A stretch of DNA of 64,000 bases from Streptacidiphilus fuscans (GTDB taxonomy: Bacteria > Actinomycetota > Actinomycetes > Streptomycetales > Streptomycetaceae). Below, in pieces: positions 21,170 through 29,658 of the stretch; position 1 is the first letter of the stretch; each line of letters begins with the position of its first letter. The stretch is taken from NCBI RefSeq assembly GCF_015690355.1, contig NZ_JADPRT010000024.1, positions 1 through 64,000 of the forward strand, written 5' to 3'. The notes below the pieces were generated by a model, which saw only the letters and a program-made list of their open reading frames with translations, ran no database searches and was not told where the DNA came from. The position numbers were made by a program, and so were the translations under genes.

Positions 21170-22357
21170 TCAGGGCCGCTGTTGGAAGACGACCTCCGGG
21201 TCGGCCGGCGAGGGGCCGTCCAGCAGCGGCTGCGGGATGCCCTTGAGCTGCTCGTCGAAGAATGCCGCGACGTAGTCGCGGGTGAGCTGCTCGGCGCGCA
21301 CGGACGGGATCGAACCGTCCACACCGGGTATGCCCGCCTCGTCGGCGAGAACCGGCACGTCGGTGAAGTTGACGTGGTCGGACCCGGTGACGGTCAGCCA
21401 GCGCTTCCAGCCGCCGAGGTTCGGCCAGTCGTCCGCCCAGCTCGGCTCGTCGCCGCCCACGGCGTGGTTCACCGGGTTGCCGAACAGCAGCACCGGGCGG
21501 CCGCCGAGACCGCCGGCCGGCACCGGCACGAAGAACCTGCCGTCCAGGTCGGCCCCGGCCCGCACCCGCTGGTCGGCCGCCATGGTCGGGATGACGGAGG
21601 CGCCGCCGAGCGAGTGTCCGGCCATGCCGATCCGCTTGCGGTCGATCAACTGCGCGTACTGCCAGGCCGGGTGACGGCTGGTCAGCTCGTCCAGCACGAA
21701 CGAGACGTCCTCGGCCCGGCTCTGCTCGATCTTCTCGGGTGCCGGACCGTTCGCGCCGCAGGTGGCGCAGCCGAGCGTCTGCCCGTCGGGGAAGGTCGTC
21801 CCGGAGTCCTCGTAGGTGTGGTCGACGAGCGCGACGACGTAGCCGCGGCTGGCCAGGTCCACGGCGAGGCCGGTGAGCGTCTGGCGCGGCAGCCCGAAAC
21901 CAGGGGAGAGCACGACCAGCGGGTACCGGCCGTGCTCCGGGCGGGCGTCGGTGAACGCGTAGGTACGGGTGTCGGCGAGCGCCTGCGCCGGGAACGCGCT
22001 GCCGACACCCTCCATGTCCAGGAAGAGCCGGGCCTCCTCGGTGGTCATGTAGGGGGCGGGCCTGCCGGTTCCGGTCCGGGCGGGGTAGTACATCGAGACC
22101 ATGAGCTGGCGTGGTCCCGCGCTCGGCACCCACGGGTCCGGGCGGTCCCGGTCGACCAGGTGCAGCGTCTCGACGCCGACCGCGTGCGGGCCGGTCGGGC
22201 GGGGGAGTCCCAGCTGGACGCCCGGGCCGGTTGAGGTCGGGGCGGTGGCGGCGGGGGTCTGTCCGGCGGTGGCGAACGCCGTACCCGTTCCGATGACCGG
22301 CAGCGGCAGGACGAGCGCGAGGGCGACGGCTACGGCGGTGCGACGGGTGTGAGTCAT
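21170..22357 (-). CDS. Secreted alpha/beta hydrolase (PAF-acetylhydrolase-like)
   Basis: The 395-residue protein begins with a signal peptide (M-T-H-T-R-R-T-A-V-A-V-A-L-A-L-V-L-P, cleavage after about 30). The nucleophile elbow G-H-S-L-G-G appears in I-G-M-A-G-H-S-L-G-G. Upstream, S-P-G-F-G-L-P supplies an oxyanion-hole-like loop, and a late H-V-N-F-T-D segment could carry the catalytic histidine. C-A-T-C-G may form a disulfide. It is probably an exported esterase or lipase. The ATG at the signal peptide is chosen over an upstream in-frame start because only the shorter form gives a proper signal sequence. Confidence 0.85.
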   Translation of the reverse strand: MTHTRRTAVAVALALVLPLPVIGTGTAFATAGQTPAATAPTSTGPGVQLGLPRPTGPHAVGVETLHLVDRDRPDPWVPSAGPRQLMVSMYYPARTGTGRPAPYMTTEEARLFLDMEGVGSAFPAQALADTRTYAFTDARPEHGRYPLVVLSPGFGLPRQTLTGLAVDLASRGYVVALVDHTYEDSGTTFPDGQTLGCATCGANGPAPEKIEQSRAEDVSFVLDELTSRHPAWQYAQLIDRKRIGMAGHSLGGASVIPTMAADQRVRAGADLDGRFFVPVPAGGLGGRPVLLFGNPVNHAVGGDEPSWADDWPNLGGWKRWLTVTGSDHVNFTDVPVLADEAGIPGVDGSIPSVRAEQLTRDYVAAFFDEQLKGIPQPLLDGPSPADPEVVFQQRP

Positions 22358-22506
22358 GCCGACGACGTTAGAAACCGACCGCCCCACCCCACGTCGTCAC
22401 CGCGGCGGAGCCGAACCCGAACCGGACCCGGAACGCGACCCTGGGCGAACCCGGAGACGTCGGCGGCACCCGCTCCCGTCGAAAGCTCTTGCCGAGCGAC
22501 AGTTAC

Positions 22507-22546
22507 CGATATATCGTTGATGCATCGAGACAGTCGCCAGACTGTC
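22507..22546. promoter_or_regulatory. Cluster of dyad symmetries upstream of padR gene
   Basis: Three palindromes occur in 40 bases: CGATATATCG (22507-22516), GATGCATC (22519-22526), and GACAGT-N6-ACTGTC (22529-22546). The A/T-rich first element stands out in this 70% GC DNA. PadR regulators commonly bind such sites near their own promoters, so autoregulation is likely. Confidence 0.6.
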
Positions 22547-22574
22547 GCACAACAACCATGCAAGGAGAACGATC

Positions 22575-23231
22575 ATGCGATCCCGACACCCCTTTGATCC
22601 CCGTTCCCGCTCCGGTCGCCCCGCCTTCGGCGAGTTCGGCCCGCCCGGATTCGGCGGCCCCGGTCCGTTCGGGCCGCCCTTCGGGCCTTTCGGTCCCGGT
22701 GGCCCCGGCGGCCGTGGGCGCGGACGGCACGGCGGGCGTGCGCGCCGCGGCGACGTGCGCGCGTCGCTCCTGGCGCTGCTCAAGGAGCGCCCCATGTACG
22801 GCTACGAGATGATCCGCGAGATCGCCGAGCGGTCCGGCGGGTCGTGGCGGCCGAGCCCCGGCTCGGTCTACCCGACGCTGCAACTGCTCGACGAGGAAGG
22901 CCTGATCTCCACCGACGAGGAGGGCGGCAAGAAGCTGTTCCGCCTCACCGAGACCGGTCGCCAGGAGGCCGACCAGGGCCCCGAGGCGCCCTGGGAGGAG
23001 GCCGGCCGCGGCGAGCACTGGGAGATCGTCCGCGAGTTCGCCCGCGCCGGCGGCGGGCTCAAGGACGCGCTGCGACAGGTCGCCCTCACCGGCACCCCCG
23101 AGCAGCGCGCCAAGGCGCTCGCCGTGCTGGCCGACGCCCGCAAGCGGCTCTACCTGATCCTCGCGGACGCCGACAACGAGCCCACCCCCGCGCCGTCGGA
23201 CGGCGGCACCGCCCCGGAGGGGCGAGGCTGA
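22575..23231 (+). CDS. PadR family transcriptional regulator
   Basis: The 218-residue regulator opens with a Gly/Pro/Phe-rich disordered tail (1-50). The PadR winged helix (about 52-130) follows with L-L-K-E-R-P-M-Y-G-Y-E-M-I-R-E-I and P-S-P-G-S-V-Y-P-T-L-Q-L-L-D-E-E-G-L. A C-terminal dimerisation helix region (about 150-205) ends the protein. AAGGAGA lies 7 bases before the ATG. The dyads just upstream are probably its operator. Targets and ligand are unknown; no transporter gene is directly adjacent. Confidence 0.92.
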   Translation: MRSRHPFDPRSRSGRPAFGEFGPPGFGGPGPFGPPFGPFGPGGPGGRGRGRHGGRARRGDVRASLLALLKERPMYGYEMIREIAERSGGSWRPSPGSVYPTLQLLDEEGLISTDEEGGKKLFRLTETGRQEADQGPEAPWEEAGRGEHWEIVREFARAGGGLKDALRQVALTGTPEQRAKALAVLADARKRLYLILADADNEPTPAPSDGGTAPEGRG

Positions 23232-23256
23232 CCAGCTGTGGCAACCTGTCGCTCCG

Positions 23257-23772
23257 TCAGACCGCCGTCGGCGGACGGGAGAGCAGTCGGTCCACATGTC
23301 CGCGACGTAGCCCCTGACCGGGCTCGACCGGTAGCAACAGCACATCCGAGCGGTGCGCGTAGCGCCGCAGCAGGCGCGGCGGGATCAGGTCGTCCACCCA
23401 GGCGAACGGCCGTCCCGCCGCGTGCTGCACGATCGGCACGAAGTCCCCGTCCGGCGCCCCCGCGCTCGATCCGCAGGCCACCCACGGCAGTTCGGGCAGG
23501 CCGAGCAGCGGCGCGATGCAGCGGTTGGCCCACGCCTCCCAGGTGCTCGCCCAGGCCAGCTCGTAGACCTCGGCCAACTCCCGTAGCCACACCCCGTGCG
23601 CCGGGCTCAGCAGCACCTCGACCTCGCTGCGGAACAGCAGATGGCGGCGGTACCCGCTGTCCGGGTGCGGACAGACCGGATTGAGCACGCCGTCGATGTC
23701 AAGGTACAGCAGCGGCTTGGGAGTTGACGTAGCGCTCGCGGGAGGGCGGCGCTCCGCGTGGTCGGCGATCAG
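23257..23772 (-). CDS. HAD-like hydrolase domain protein with probable CTG start
   Basis: The open frame contains the HAD motif L-L-Y-L-D-I-D-G-V-L-N-P and continues through W-A-S-T-W-E-A-W-A-N to a typical C-terminus. Family members start about 10-25 residues before the D-x-D motif. No ATG, GTG or TTG exists in this frame upstream of the GTG at 23688, which lies inside the motif and would destroy it. CTG at 23772 has GGAG 8 bases before it and gives 171 residues, a normal family length. I therefore infer a CTG start; a lost start (pseudogene) is the alternative. The phosphatase substrate is unknown. Confidence 0.65.
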   Translation of the reverse strand: MIADHAERRPPASATSTPKPLLYLDIDGVLNPVCPHPDSGYRRHLLFRSEVEVLLSPAHGVWLRELAEVYELAWASTWEAWANRCIAPLLGLPELPWVACGSSAGAPDGDFVPIVQHAAGRPFAWVDDLIPPRLLRRYAHRSDVLLLPVEPGQGLRRGHVDRLLSRPPTAV

Positions 23773-24253
23773 GACTGCGGCTCCAGGGGGCGGGCGGACG
23801 CGGGACAGGGTACGGGCAGGACGGGACGGGCCGTGCTCACTGTTCGACGGTTGGTGAACCCCAGTGGTTGCAGCCCGATGGGGGCGTCCGTCGGGTGCAC
23901 GCGCCGGGGTCTGTGTTCACGCGCCGGTGGCGCACCACTCTCACCCCGGGCGCATCGCCGCAGCTCGTGAGGCGAACACGGACCCGAACGCGCGCCGTGA
24001 CCTGCGCGCGACCATGGGAAGATCGTATCTGTGGGTTGACGAATGGTCACCCTGCGCAGCAGACTTCCGGGGTACCGCAGGACCGACCGGCGTGCTCGCA
24101 CCTCTGCCGCCGCACGGCCCACCGGTCCGCGCGCCCGCGACCGTGCGCCCGTCCGGCCCGTCCCTGCTCGGCCCTGTTCCTGTCCGGCTCCGACCCCGTC
24201 CGGCTTTTCCCGTTCGTGTCCGGCTCTCTCTGTTCGACCGTGGGTGGATCCCT
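23773..24253. other. Intergenic region, no gene recognised; GTCCGGC repeats
   Basis: These 481 bases between the HAD gene and the Clp-N-like gene show no protein family in any frame. Four copies of GTCCGGC occur at 24151, 24182, 24198 and 24218 in a pyrimidine-rich leader. An A/T-richer patch near 24000-24050 may hold the promoter of the rightward gene. Confidence 0.4.
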
Positions 24254-24766
24254 GTGCCAGTAGACCCTCGGCGGAGTGCGCCTTCCGCCGCGCAGCGTGA
24301 GCAGCCGCAGCCTGTCGGCCCGCTCGCGTCGGTCGCTGCGCGGGCGCGCCGACGTGCGCTGCGCGCCGGGGACCCCGAGGTGGACACCGGCCACCTGCTG
24401 CACGCACTGCTGGAGTCGGACGACTCGGTGCTCGGCGTGGCCGCGCCGATGCCGGTCCAGGCGACCCGGCTGATGGGATACCTGGTCCAGCGCAGCATCG
24501 GCTTCGGCCGGCTCTGGCGCCTGGGCGAGGGCGCGGCCGACCGCGACTCCGAGCGCTCGGCCGGACTCGCCTGGAGCGCGCCCGCCGCCGAAGCACTGGA
24601 CGGCGCCGTGCGCCGCGCCTCCGGCACGGTGCTCGACCTGCTCGCCGAGCTGGCCGCACTCCCGGACTCGCGCGCCGCCGAGATCCTTCGGGGCGCCGCG
24701 ATCGACCCCGCCGCCGTGGTCCAGCGCTGCCGCGCCCAGGCGGCCGCGGAGCGCACCGCCTGGTGA
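24254..24766 (+). CDS. Clp N-terminal-domain-like protein
   Basis: The 170-residue protein contains two Clp-N-like helical repeats. Landmarks are A-R-R-R-A-L-R-A-G-D-P-E-V-D-T-G-H-L-L-H-A-L-L-E-S-D (about 38-63) and A-A-E-A-L-D-G-A-V-R-R-A (about 118-130) with L-D-L-L-A-E-L-A. ClpA/ClpC proteins use such domains to bind adaptors and substrates. Here no ATPase domain follows, so it is a stand-alone domain as found in many Streptomyces. The start is uncertain: GTG at 24254 has only a weak GGTGGA upstream. Confidence 0.72.
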   Translation: MPVDPRRSAPSAAQREQPQPVGPLASVAARARRRALRAGDPEVDTGHLLHALLESDDSVLGVAAPMPVQATRLMGYLVQRSIGFGRLWRLGEGAADRDSERSAGLAWSAPAAEALDGAVRRASGTVLDLLAELAALPDSRAAEILRGAAIDPAAVVQRCRAQAAAERTAW

Positions 24767-24804
24767 CGGCGGCTGCTGACGGCGCCCGACCTTAAGACAG
24801 GCGC

Positions 24805-24835
24805 AGCCCGCGCGCCGGACTCCGGCACGCGGGCT
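24805..24835. terminator. Bidirectional terminator hairpin
   Basis: AGCCCGCG-c-GCCG pairs with CGGC-a-CGCGGGCT around a short GACTC loop, between two convergent genes. Confidence 0.8.
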
Positions 24836-24845
24836 GTTCCGGGGT

Positions 24846-25055
24846 TCAGGCCGACTGGCCGCCGTCGACGGGAGGCTCCTGCGCCTGGCCGTCGACGCCC
24901 ATCTGCTTCTTGGCCTGGTTCTGGGCCGTGTCGACCTGGCTCTGGTACTTGCCGCCGGTCTTCTGGTCGATCATGTCGCCGGCCTTGTCCACGCCCTTGC
25001 CGGCCTGACTCTCGTGGCCGTGCAGCATGCCCTTGACCTTGTCGAGAACGCTCAT
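24846..25055 (-). CDS. Small antitoxin-like protein (MT0933/Rv0909 family)
   Basis: The 69-residue hydrophilic protein (M-S-V-L-D-K-V-K-G-M-L-H-G-H, D-K-A-G-D-M-I-D-Q-K-T-G-G-K-Y) matches the actinobacterial family annotated as MT0933-like antitoxin. The match also recalls CsbD-like stress proteins. No toxin gene lies next to it, so an antitoxin role is doubtful and a general stress role is equally plausible. GGAGGAG lies 9 bases before the ATG. Confidence 0.82.
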   Translation of the reverse strand: MSVLDKVKGMLHGHESQAGKGVDKAGDMIDQKTGGKYQSQVDTAQNQAKKQMGVDGQAQEPPVDGGQSA

Positions 25056-25159
25056 GTCGGAGTTCTCCTCCCGGTGTGCGATACGCACCACGTTCCTCCC
25101 GTGCCTCTGATGCCGCCACTCGGGTAGCGGCGCGCCCGACCGCGTCGCACGCTGGGGCC

Positions 25160-25366
25160 ATGAGCGAAACCGAGCCTCCGGTGCAGGTCGGCCTCTTCGG
25201 GGACGACCACCAGTTCCGGTTGGTCTCCTTCCGTGGCGCGCACCACGTCCCAATGACGCGCCGCGAGTTCGAGGAGCGCATGGGGGAGGACTATCCCGGC
25301 GAGGACCCGTACGCCGCGGAACTCGTCGTGTGGATGGACCACCCCGGGGAGTGGCCGGGGGAGTGA
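25160..25366 (+). CDS. Small hypothetical protein
   Basis: A 68-residue soluble acidic protein (M-S-E-T-E-P-P-V-Q-V-G-L-F-G-D-D, then V-P-M-T-R-R-E-F-E-E-R-M). It is transcribed divergently from the antitoxin-like gene. Coding character looks real by third-position GC. The function is unknown and no family was recognised. Confidence 0.6.
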   Translation: MSETEPPVQVGLFGDDHQFRLVSFRGAHHVPMTRREFEERMGEDYPGEDPYAAELVVWMDHPGEWPGE

Positions 25367-25542
25367 CCGGTCGCGCCTGATTCGTTCGTGCCCGATCGCG
25401 GGGGCCGGGTCGTGGTCTCACGAATGGCCGTGCCCAGATCGCGGGCGGGTCGCAGCCGACGGCAGACTGCCAGGGACTACAGCACGGCCGTCCGGTGCGG
25501 TTGCCCGCGGCGTGCCGTGCCGCTTCCCGCGGAGGGCTCAGG

Positions 25543-27744
25543 GTGTCCACCTATCTGTTCCAGCTCGGACGTTGGGCCTATCGGCACCGTCGGATCGTGC
25601 TCGGGGTCTGGCTGGCCGTCGCGGTCCTCGCCGTGGTCCTCGCCACCGCCAGCGGCGGGAAGACGAACGACACGTTCACCATCCCCGGGACGGAGTCGCA
25701 GCGGACCACGGATCTGCTCAAGCGAACGCTCCCGGCGCTGGCGGGCGGCCAGACGCAGGTGGTGTTCGCGGTGCCCGCCGGCAGACACGTCACCGACCCG
25801 GGGCCGAGGGCGGGGATTGACGCGTCACTGGCCCGGATCAGGACCGTGCCGCAGGTGGCGACGGTATCCGACCCCTACACCGCCCACGGCATCTCGCCCG
25901 ACGGGCAGGCCGCGTTGGTCTCCGTGCAGTGGACGGGGCAGCCCGGGGAGGTCAAGGACGCGTCCCTGGACGACCTGAACGTCTCGGTCGCCCCGGCCCG
26001 GCAGGCGGGCGTGCAGGTGGAGTACTCCGGCAGCGTCTATCCGGGCTGGCGGATCGTCCCCTCGGAACTTCCCGAGCTCATCGGGCTGATCATCGCCTTC
26101 GTCATCCTGCTGATCACCTTCGGGGCACTGGTCGCCGCCGGAATGCCGATCCTGACGGCGGTTCTGGGTGTGGTCGTCTCGCTGATGGGCATCACCGCGC
26201 TTGCTTCCGTGATCAACATCGCCTCCGCCTCGACCACGGTCGCGATCATGCTCGGGCTCTCGTGCGGTATCGACTACGGTCTGTTCATCCTCTTCCGGCA
26301 CCGCAACCAGCTGCTCCAGGGCATGGAGCTGGAGGAGTCCGTCGGCCTGGCCGTCGGCACCGCGGGCGGCTCGGTCGTCTTCGCCGCGCTGACGGTGATC
26401 ATCGCGCTGGCCGGGATGTCCGTGGTCGGCATCCCGTTCCTGACGGTGATGGGCCTGTCGGCCGCTGCCGCGGTGGCGGTCGCGCTGTTGATCGCGCTGA
26501 CGCTGCTGCCCGCGCTGCTGGGCTTCGCGGGAGTCAAGATCACCCACTTCCTGCGCACCCGGCTGCGGCCCGGGCACCACGAGCGGGTGGCCAAGACGTC
26601 CGCCGCGGAGTCGCCGCGGACCAGGGGCGCCCGGTGGTCGCGGTTCGTCGTGCGGTACCGGCCGTTCGTGGCGTTCGGCGGCGTCGCGCTGCTGCTGGTC
26701 CTGGCGATTCCGGCGCTCTCGATGGAGCTCGGGCTGCCGAGCGGGGCCTCGAAACCGACGTCCGACACCTCGCGCCGCGCCTACGACCTGATCAGCACCC
26801 ACTTCGGGCCGGGCTTCAACGGTCCGCTGCTGGTGGTGACCGAGCACGGCGTGCCGCCCGCGAACGCCCAGCGGCTGGCGACGGCGCTCTCGACCCAGCA
26901 GGACGTCGCCGCGGCGGCGCCGCTGGCGGTGACCCCGCAGGTGGCGATCGTCCGGGTGGTGCCGAAGAGCGGTCCCAACGACACCGCGACGGCGGACCTG
27001 GTGCACGGCCTGCGCGACCACCGCGCCGCGATCGAGGCGGTCGTCGGCGCGCCGGTGCTGGTCGGCGGGACGACGGCGTCCAACATCGACGTCTCGCAGA
27101 AGCTCGCCGACGCCCTGCCGGTGTTCCTCGCGGTCGTGGTCGGGCTGGCGTTCGTGCTGCTGACGCTGGCGTTCCGGACGATCCTGGTGCCGATCAAGTC
27201 GATCATCGGCTTCCTGCTGTCGGTCGCCGCGGCGTTCGGCGCGCAGGTGGCGATGTTCCAGTGGGGCTGGGGCCGGCACATCTTCGGCATCACGCCGTCG
27301 GAGACCATCAGCTTCCTGCCGCTGATCATGCTGGCCATCATCTTCGGTCTCTCCAGCGACTACGAGGTCTTCGTCGTCTCGCGGATCAAGGAGGACTTCA
27401 CGGCCACCGGCGACGCGCGCGGCGCGGTCGAACGCGGCACCGCGCGGGCAGCGCGGGTGGTCACCGCGGCCGCGCTGATCATGTTCTCGATCTTCGTGGC
27501 CTTCATGTTCACCAACGATCCGACGATCAAGGCGATCGGCTTCAGCTTCGCCGTCGGCGTCTTCCTGGACGCCTTCGTGGTCCGGCTCACCGTGGTTCCC
27601 GCGGTGATGGCGATCGTCGGCGCCCGCATCTGGTACCACCCGCGCTGGTTCGAACGCTACGTGCCCGACCCGGATCTGGAGGGCACGCGCCTGGAGGAGC
27701 ACATGCGCACCGCCGATCGGCCCGCCGTCCGCGACCCCGACTGA
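25543..27744 (+). CDS. MMPL/RND family membrane transporter
   Basis: The 733-residue protein has the MMPL layout: one membrane helix near 20-40, a large extracytoplasmic loop, five helices (about 180-340), a cytosolic loop, another helix near 385, a second external loop, and five more helices (about 525-690). Segments G-I-D-Y-G-L-F-I-L-F-R-H and S-S-D-Y-E-V-F-V-V-S-R are the family's paired D-Y motifs used for proton coupling. GGAGGG lies 6 bases before GTG. It may export lipids or drugs; the substrate is unknown. No regulator is adjacent on the same strand. Confidence 0.92.
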   Translation: MSTYLFQLGRWAYRHRRIVLGVWLAVAVLAVVLATASGGKTNDTFTIPGTESQRTTDLLKRTLPALAGGQTQVVFAVPAGRHVTDPGPRAGIDASLARIRTVPQVATVSDPYTAHGISPDGQAALVSVQWTGQPGEVKDASLDDLNVSVAPARQAGVQVEYSGSVYPGWRIVPSELPELIGLIIAFVILLITFGALVAAGMPILTAVLGVVVSLMGITALASVINIASASTTVAIMLGLSCGIDYGLFILFRHRNQLLQGMELEESVGLAVGTAGGSVVFAALTVIIALAGMSVVGIPFLTVMGLSAAAAVAVALLIALTLLPALLGFAGVKITHFLRTRLRPGHHERVAKTSAAESPRTRGARWSRFVVRYRPFVAFGGVALLLVLAIPALSMELGLPSGASKPTSDTSRRAYDLISTHFGPGFNGPLLVVTEHGVPPANAQRLATALSTQQDVAAAAPLAVTPQVAIVRVVPKSGPNDTATADLVHGLRDHRAAIEAVVGAPVLVGGTTASNIDVSQKLADALPVFLAVVVGLAFVLLTLAFRTILVPIKSIIGFLLSVAAAFGAQVAMFQWGWGRHIFGITPSETISFLPLIMLAIIFGLSSDYEVFVVSRIKEDFTATGDARGAVERGTARAARVVTAAALIMFSIFVAFMFTNDPTIKAIGFSFAVGVFLDAFVVRLTVVPAVMAIVGARIWYHPRWFERYVPDPDLEGTRLEEHMRTADRPAVRDPD

Positions 27745-27769
27745 GTGCGGCCGGGGCGCGGACGGCAGG

Positions 27770-27805
27770 GCCGCCCGGCGGTTACGGTTCAGGCAGCCGG
27801 GCGGC
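27770..27805. terminator. Terminator between convergent MMPL and GH30 genes
   Basis: GCCGCCCGGC (27770-27779) pairs perfectly with GCCGGGCGGC (27796-27805) across a 16-base loop. The right arm touches the stop codon of the leftward gene. Confidence 0.7.
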
Positions 27806-29658
27806 TACGAGGGCAGCGTCCACTGCTGGTTGGCGGCCCCGGTGCAGTCCCAGATCTGGAGCCGGGTGCCGTTGGCGGAGCTCGGGCCGGTGGCGTCCAG
27901 GCAGCGGCCGGACTGCGGGTTCAGCAGCGAGCCGTTCGCCTGCGGCTGCCACTGCTGTGAGCCAGATCCGTTGCAGTCGTAGAGCTGGATCTGGGTGCCG
28001 TTGGCCGTGCCGCCGGAGGTGACGTCCATGCACTTGCCGAGTGCCTGGAGCGATCCGTCGGCCGCCACCGTCCACTGCTGGGCGCTGGTGCCGTTGCAGT
28101 CGTAGAGCTGGACGGCGGTGCCGTTGGCGCTGTTGGCGCCGGCGATGTCGACGCACTTGCCGCCGTAGCCCGTGATCTGCCCGGTCGGCGCGGCGGGGGC
28201 GGAGCCGGACCAGGTGAAGGTCGCGCTGGTCTGCGCGGGCAGGGTGTAGGTGAAGTGCTGGCCGCCCCAGTTGACCGTGAACGGCTCGGAACCGCCGGTG
28301 GCGTTGTACGCGACCACCGCCTTGGAACCGTCGGGGTTGAGCCAGGCCACGTTCGGCACGGCGGTGCTGGCGGTCGAGTCGATCCGGTAGGCGCCCGGCT
28401 TGACGAACTTGGTCAGCTGGCCGAGGTCGTAGTACTCGATGTTGTAGTCCACCTGCCCGCTGCGCGCGTCCCCGTTGTGGACGGTGATCAGTCCGGTGCA
28501 GGTGCCGCAGCCGCCGTTGTGCGGGCCCATGTTCTGGTCCACCGCCAGCGACCACTTCACCACCGACTTACCCCAGTTGCGGGTGTAGTCGACGATGTTC
28601 TCCATGTCCTCCTGCTGCTGGTTCGCGATCCAGGTGCCGCCGGAGTGCTCGGTGTCGAAGGCGTCCACGTTCGGGTACTGGTTGTGGACGGTGGTCTGCT
28701 CGGTGGGGTCGCCGCTGTAGCCGTGCCAGGCGATCCCGCCGAAGAGCGGGTCGTTGCGCACGGCGGCGTCGTTGACGGTCTGCGCGGCGTAGCTGTCGTA
28801 GTCGTCCCAGTTCCAGTCCAGCGCAAGGACCTTGGTGCTCAGCCCGGCGGCGTGGAAGGCGGGGAGCAGGTCGGTGCCGGTGAAGTAGTCGAGCCCGCTG
28901 GCGTTCCACTGCATCGAGGGGTAGCCGCTGCAGCAGGTGGGCTCGTTCTGCGGGGAGACGTAGTCGACGTGCACGCCCTGGGCCTGGTAGGCCTGGATGT
29001 ACTTGACGAAGTACTGCGCGTAGGCGGCGTAGTACTGGGACTGGAGCCAGCCCTGGCTGTAGGCGCCGCTGTCCTTCATCCAGGGCGGCGCGGTCCACGG
29101 CGTGGCCATCACCTTCAGGTCCGGATTGAGCTGCTCGGCCTGCTTGGTGAGGGGCAGCACGTCCGCCAGGTCGTGCGCGATGGAGAAGTTCGCCAGCGTC
29201 GGGTCGGTCTGGCCGCTCGGCATGTCGTCGTAGGTGTAGTTGTAGCGGGCCAGGTCCGAGGCGCCCATGGGGTTGCGCAGGAAGTCCAGGCCGATGCCGT
29301 TGACGGGGTCGAAGAGGTTGGTCATCACCGCGTCGCGGGTGGCGGTGCTGAGTGCGCCGCTGCTGTTCATCAGCCAGGCGGCGGTGTCGGTGAACGAGGC
29401 CCCGGCACCGGTGAACTGCTGGTAGCGGGTGTTCTCGTCGACGTCGACCGTCGCGGCAGAACTGCCGGTGCCGGACGAGAAGGTGATCGGGGTCTGCTGC
29501 TGCAGCCCCTGGGTGACGGTCCGTCCGCCGGAGTCGGAGGTGGTGGTCAGCCAGATGTTCACCGTCGGCCCGGCCGCGTGGGCGCTGGGGGTGCCGAGCA
29601 GGAGTCCGGAGGCGACGAGTAATCCGGCGACGAGAGAGGGCAGCCTTTTCGACCGCAT
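27805..29658 (-). CDS. Secreted glycoside hydrolase family 30 enzyme with CBM13
   Basis: The 617-residue protein has a signal peptide (M-R-S-K-R-L-P-S-L-V-A-G-L-L-V-A-S-G, cleavage after A-H-A about 28). A GH30 (beta/alpha)8 barrel with side beta-domain covers about 35-480. The acid/base is E239 in S-P-Q-N-E-P and the nucleophile E337 in D-T-E-H-S-G-G. A ricin-type beta-trefoil (CBM13, about 492-617) with repeated Q-x-W motifs ends the protein. GH30 enzymes cleave beta-linked glucans, galactans or xylans; the subfamily cannot be set by eye. AAGGA precedes the ATG. It is divergent from a GH18 chitinase carrying a similar trefoil. Confidence 0.9.
   Translation of the reverse strand: MRSKRLPSLVAGLLVASGLLLGTPSAHAAGPTVNIWLTTTSDSGGRTVTQGLQQQTPITFSSGTGSSAATVDVDENTRYQQFTGAGASFTDTAAWLMNSSGALSTATRDAVMTNLFDPVNGIGLDFLRNPMGASDLARYNYTYDDMPSGQTDPTLANFSIAHDLADVLPLTKQAEQLNPDLKVMATPWTAPPWMKDSGAYSQGWLQSQYYAAYAQYFVKYIQAYQAQGVHVDYVSPQNEPTCCSGYPSMQWNASGLDYFTGTDLLPAFHAAGLSTKVLALDWNWDDYDSYAAQTVNDAAVRNDPLFGGIAWHGYSGDPTEQTTVHNQYPNVDAFDTEHSGGTWIANQQQEDMENIVDYTRNWGKSVVKWSLAVDQNMGPHNGGCGTCTGLITVHNGDARSGQVDYNIEYYDLGQLTKFVKPGAYRIDSTASTAVPNVAWLNPDGSKAVVAYNATGGSEPFTVNWGGQHFTYTLPAQTSATFTWSGSAPAAPTGQITGYGGKCVDIAGANSANGTAVQLYDCNGTSAQQWTVAADGSLQALGKCMDVTSGGTANGTQIQLYDCNGSGSQQWQPQANGSLLNPQSGRCLDATGPSSANGTRLQIWDCTGAANQQWTLPS

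Noticed and set aside
24846-25366. Toxin-antitoxin pair formed by the antitoxin-like gene and the divergent 68-residue gene
   Set aside because: The two are divergent and the second protein has no toxin-family features; family naming alone does not make a module.
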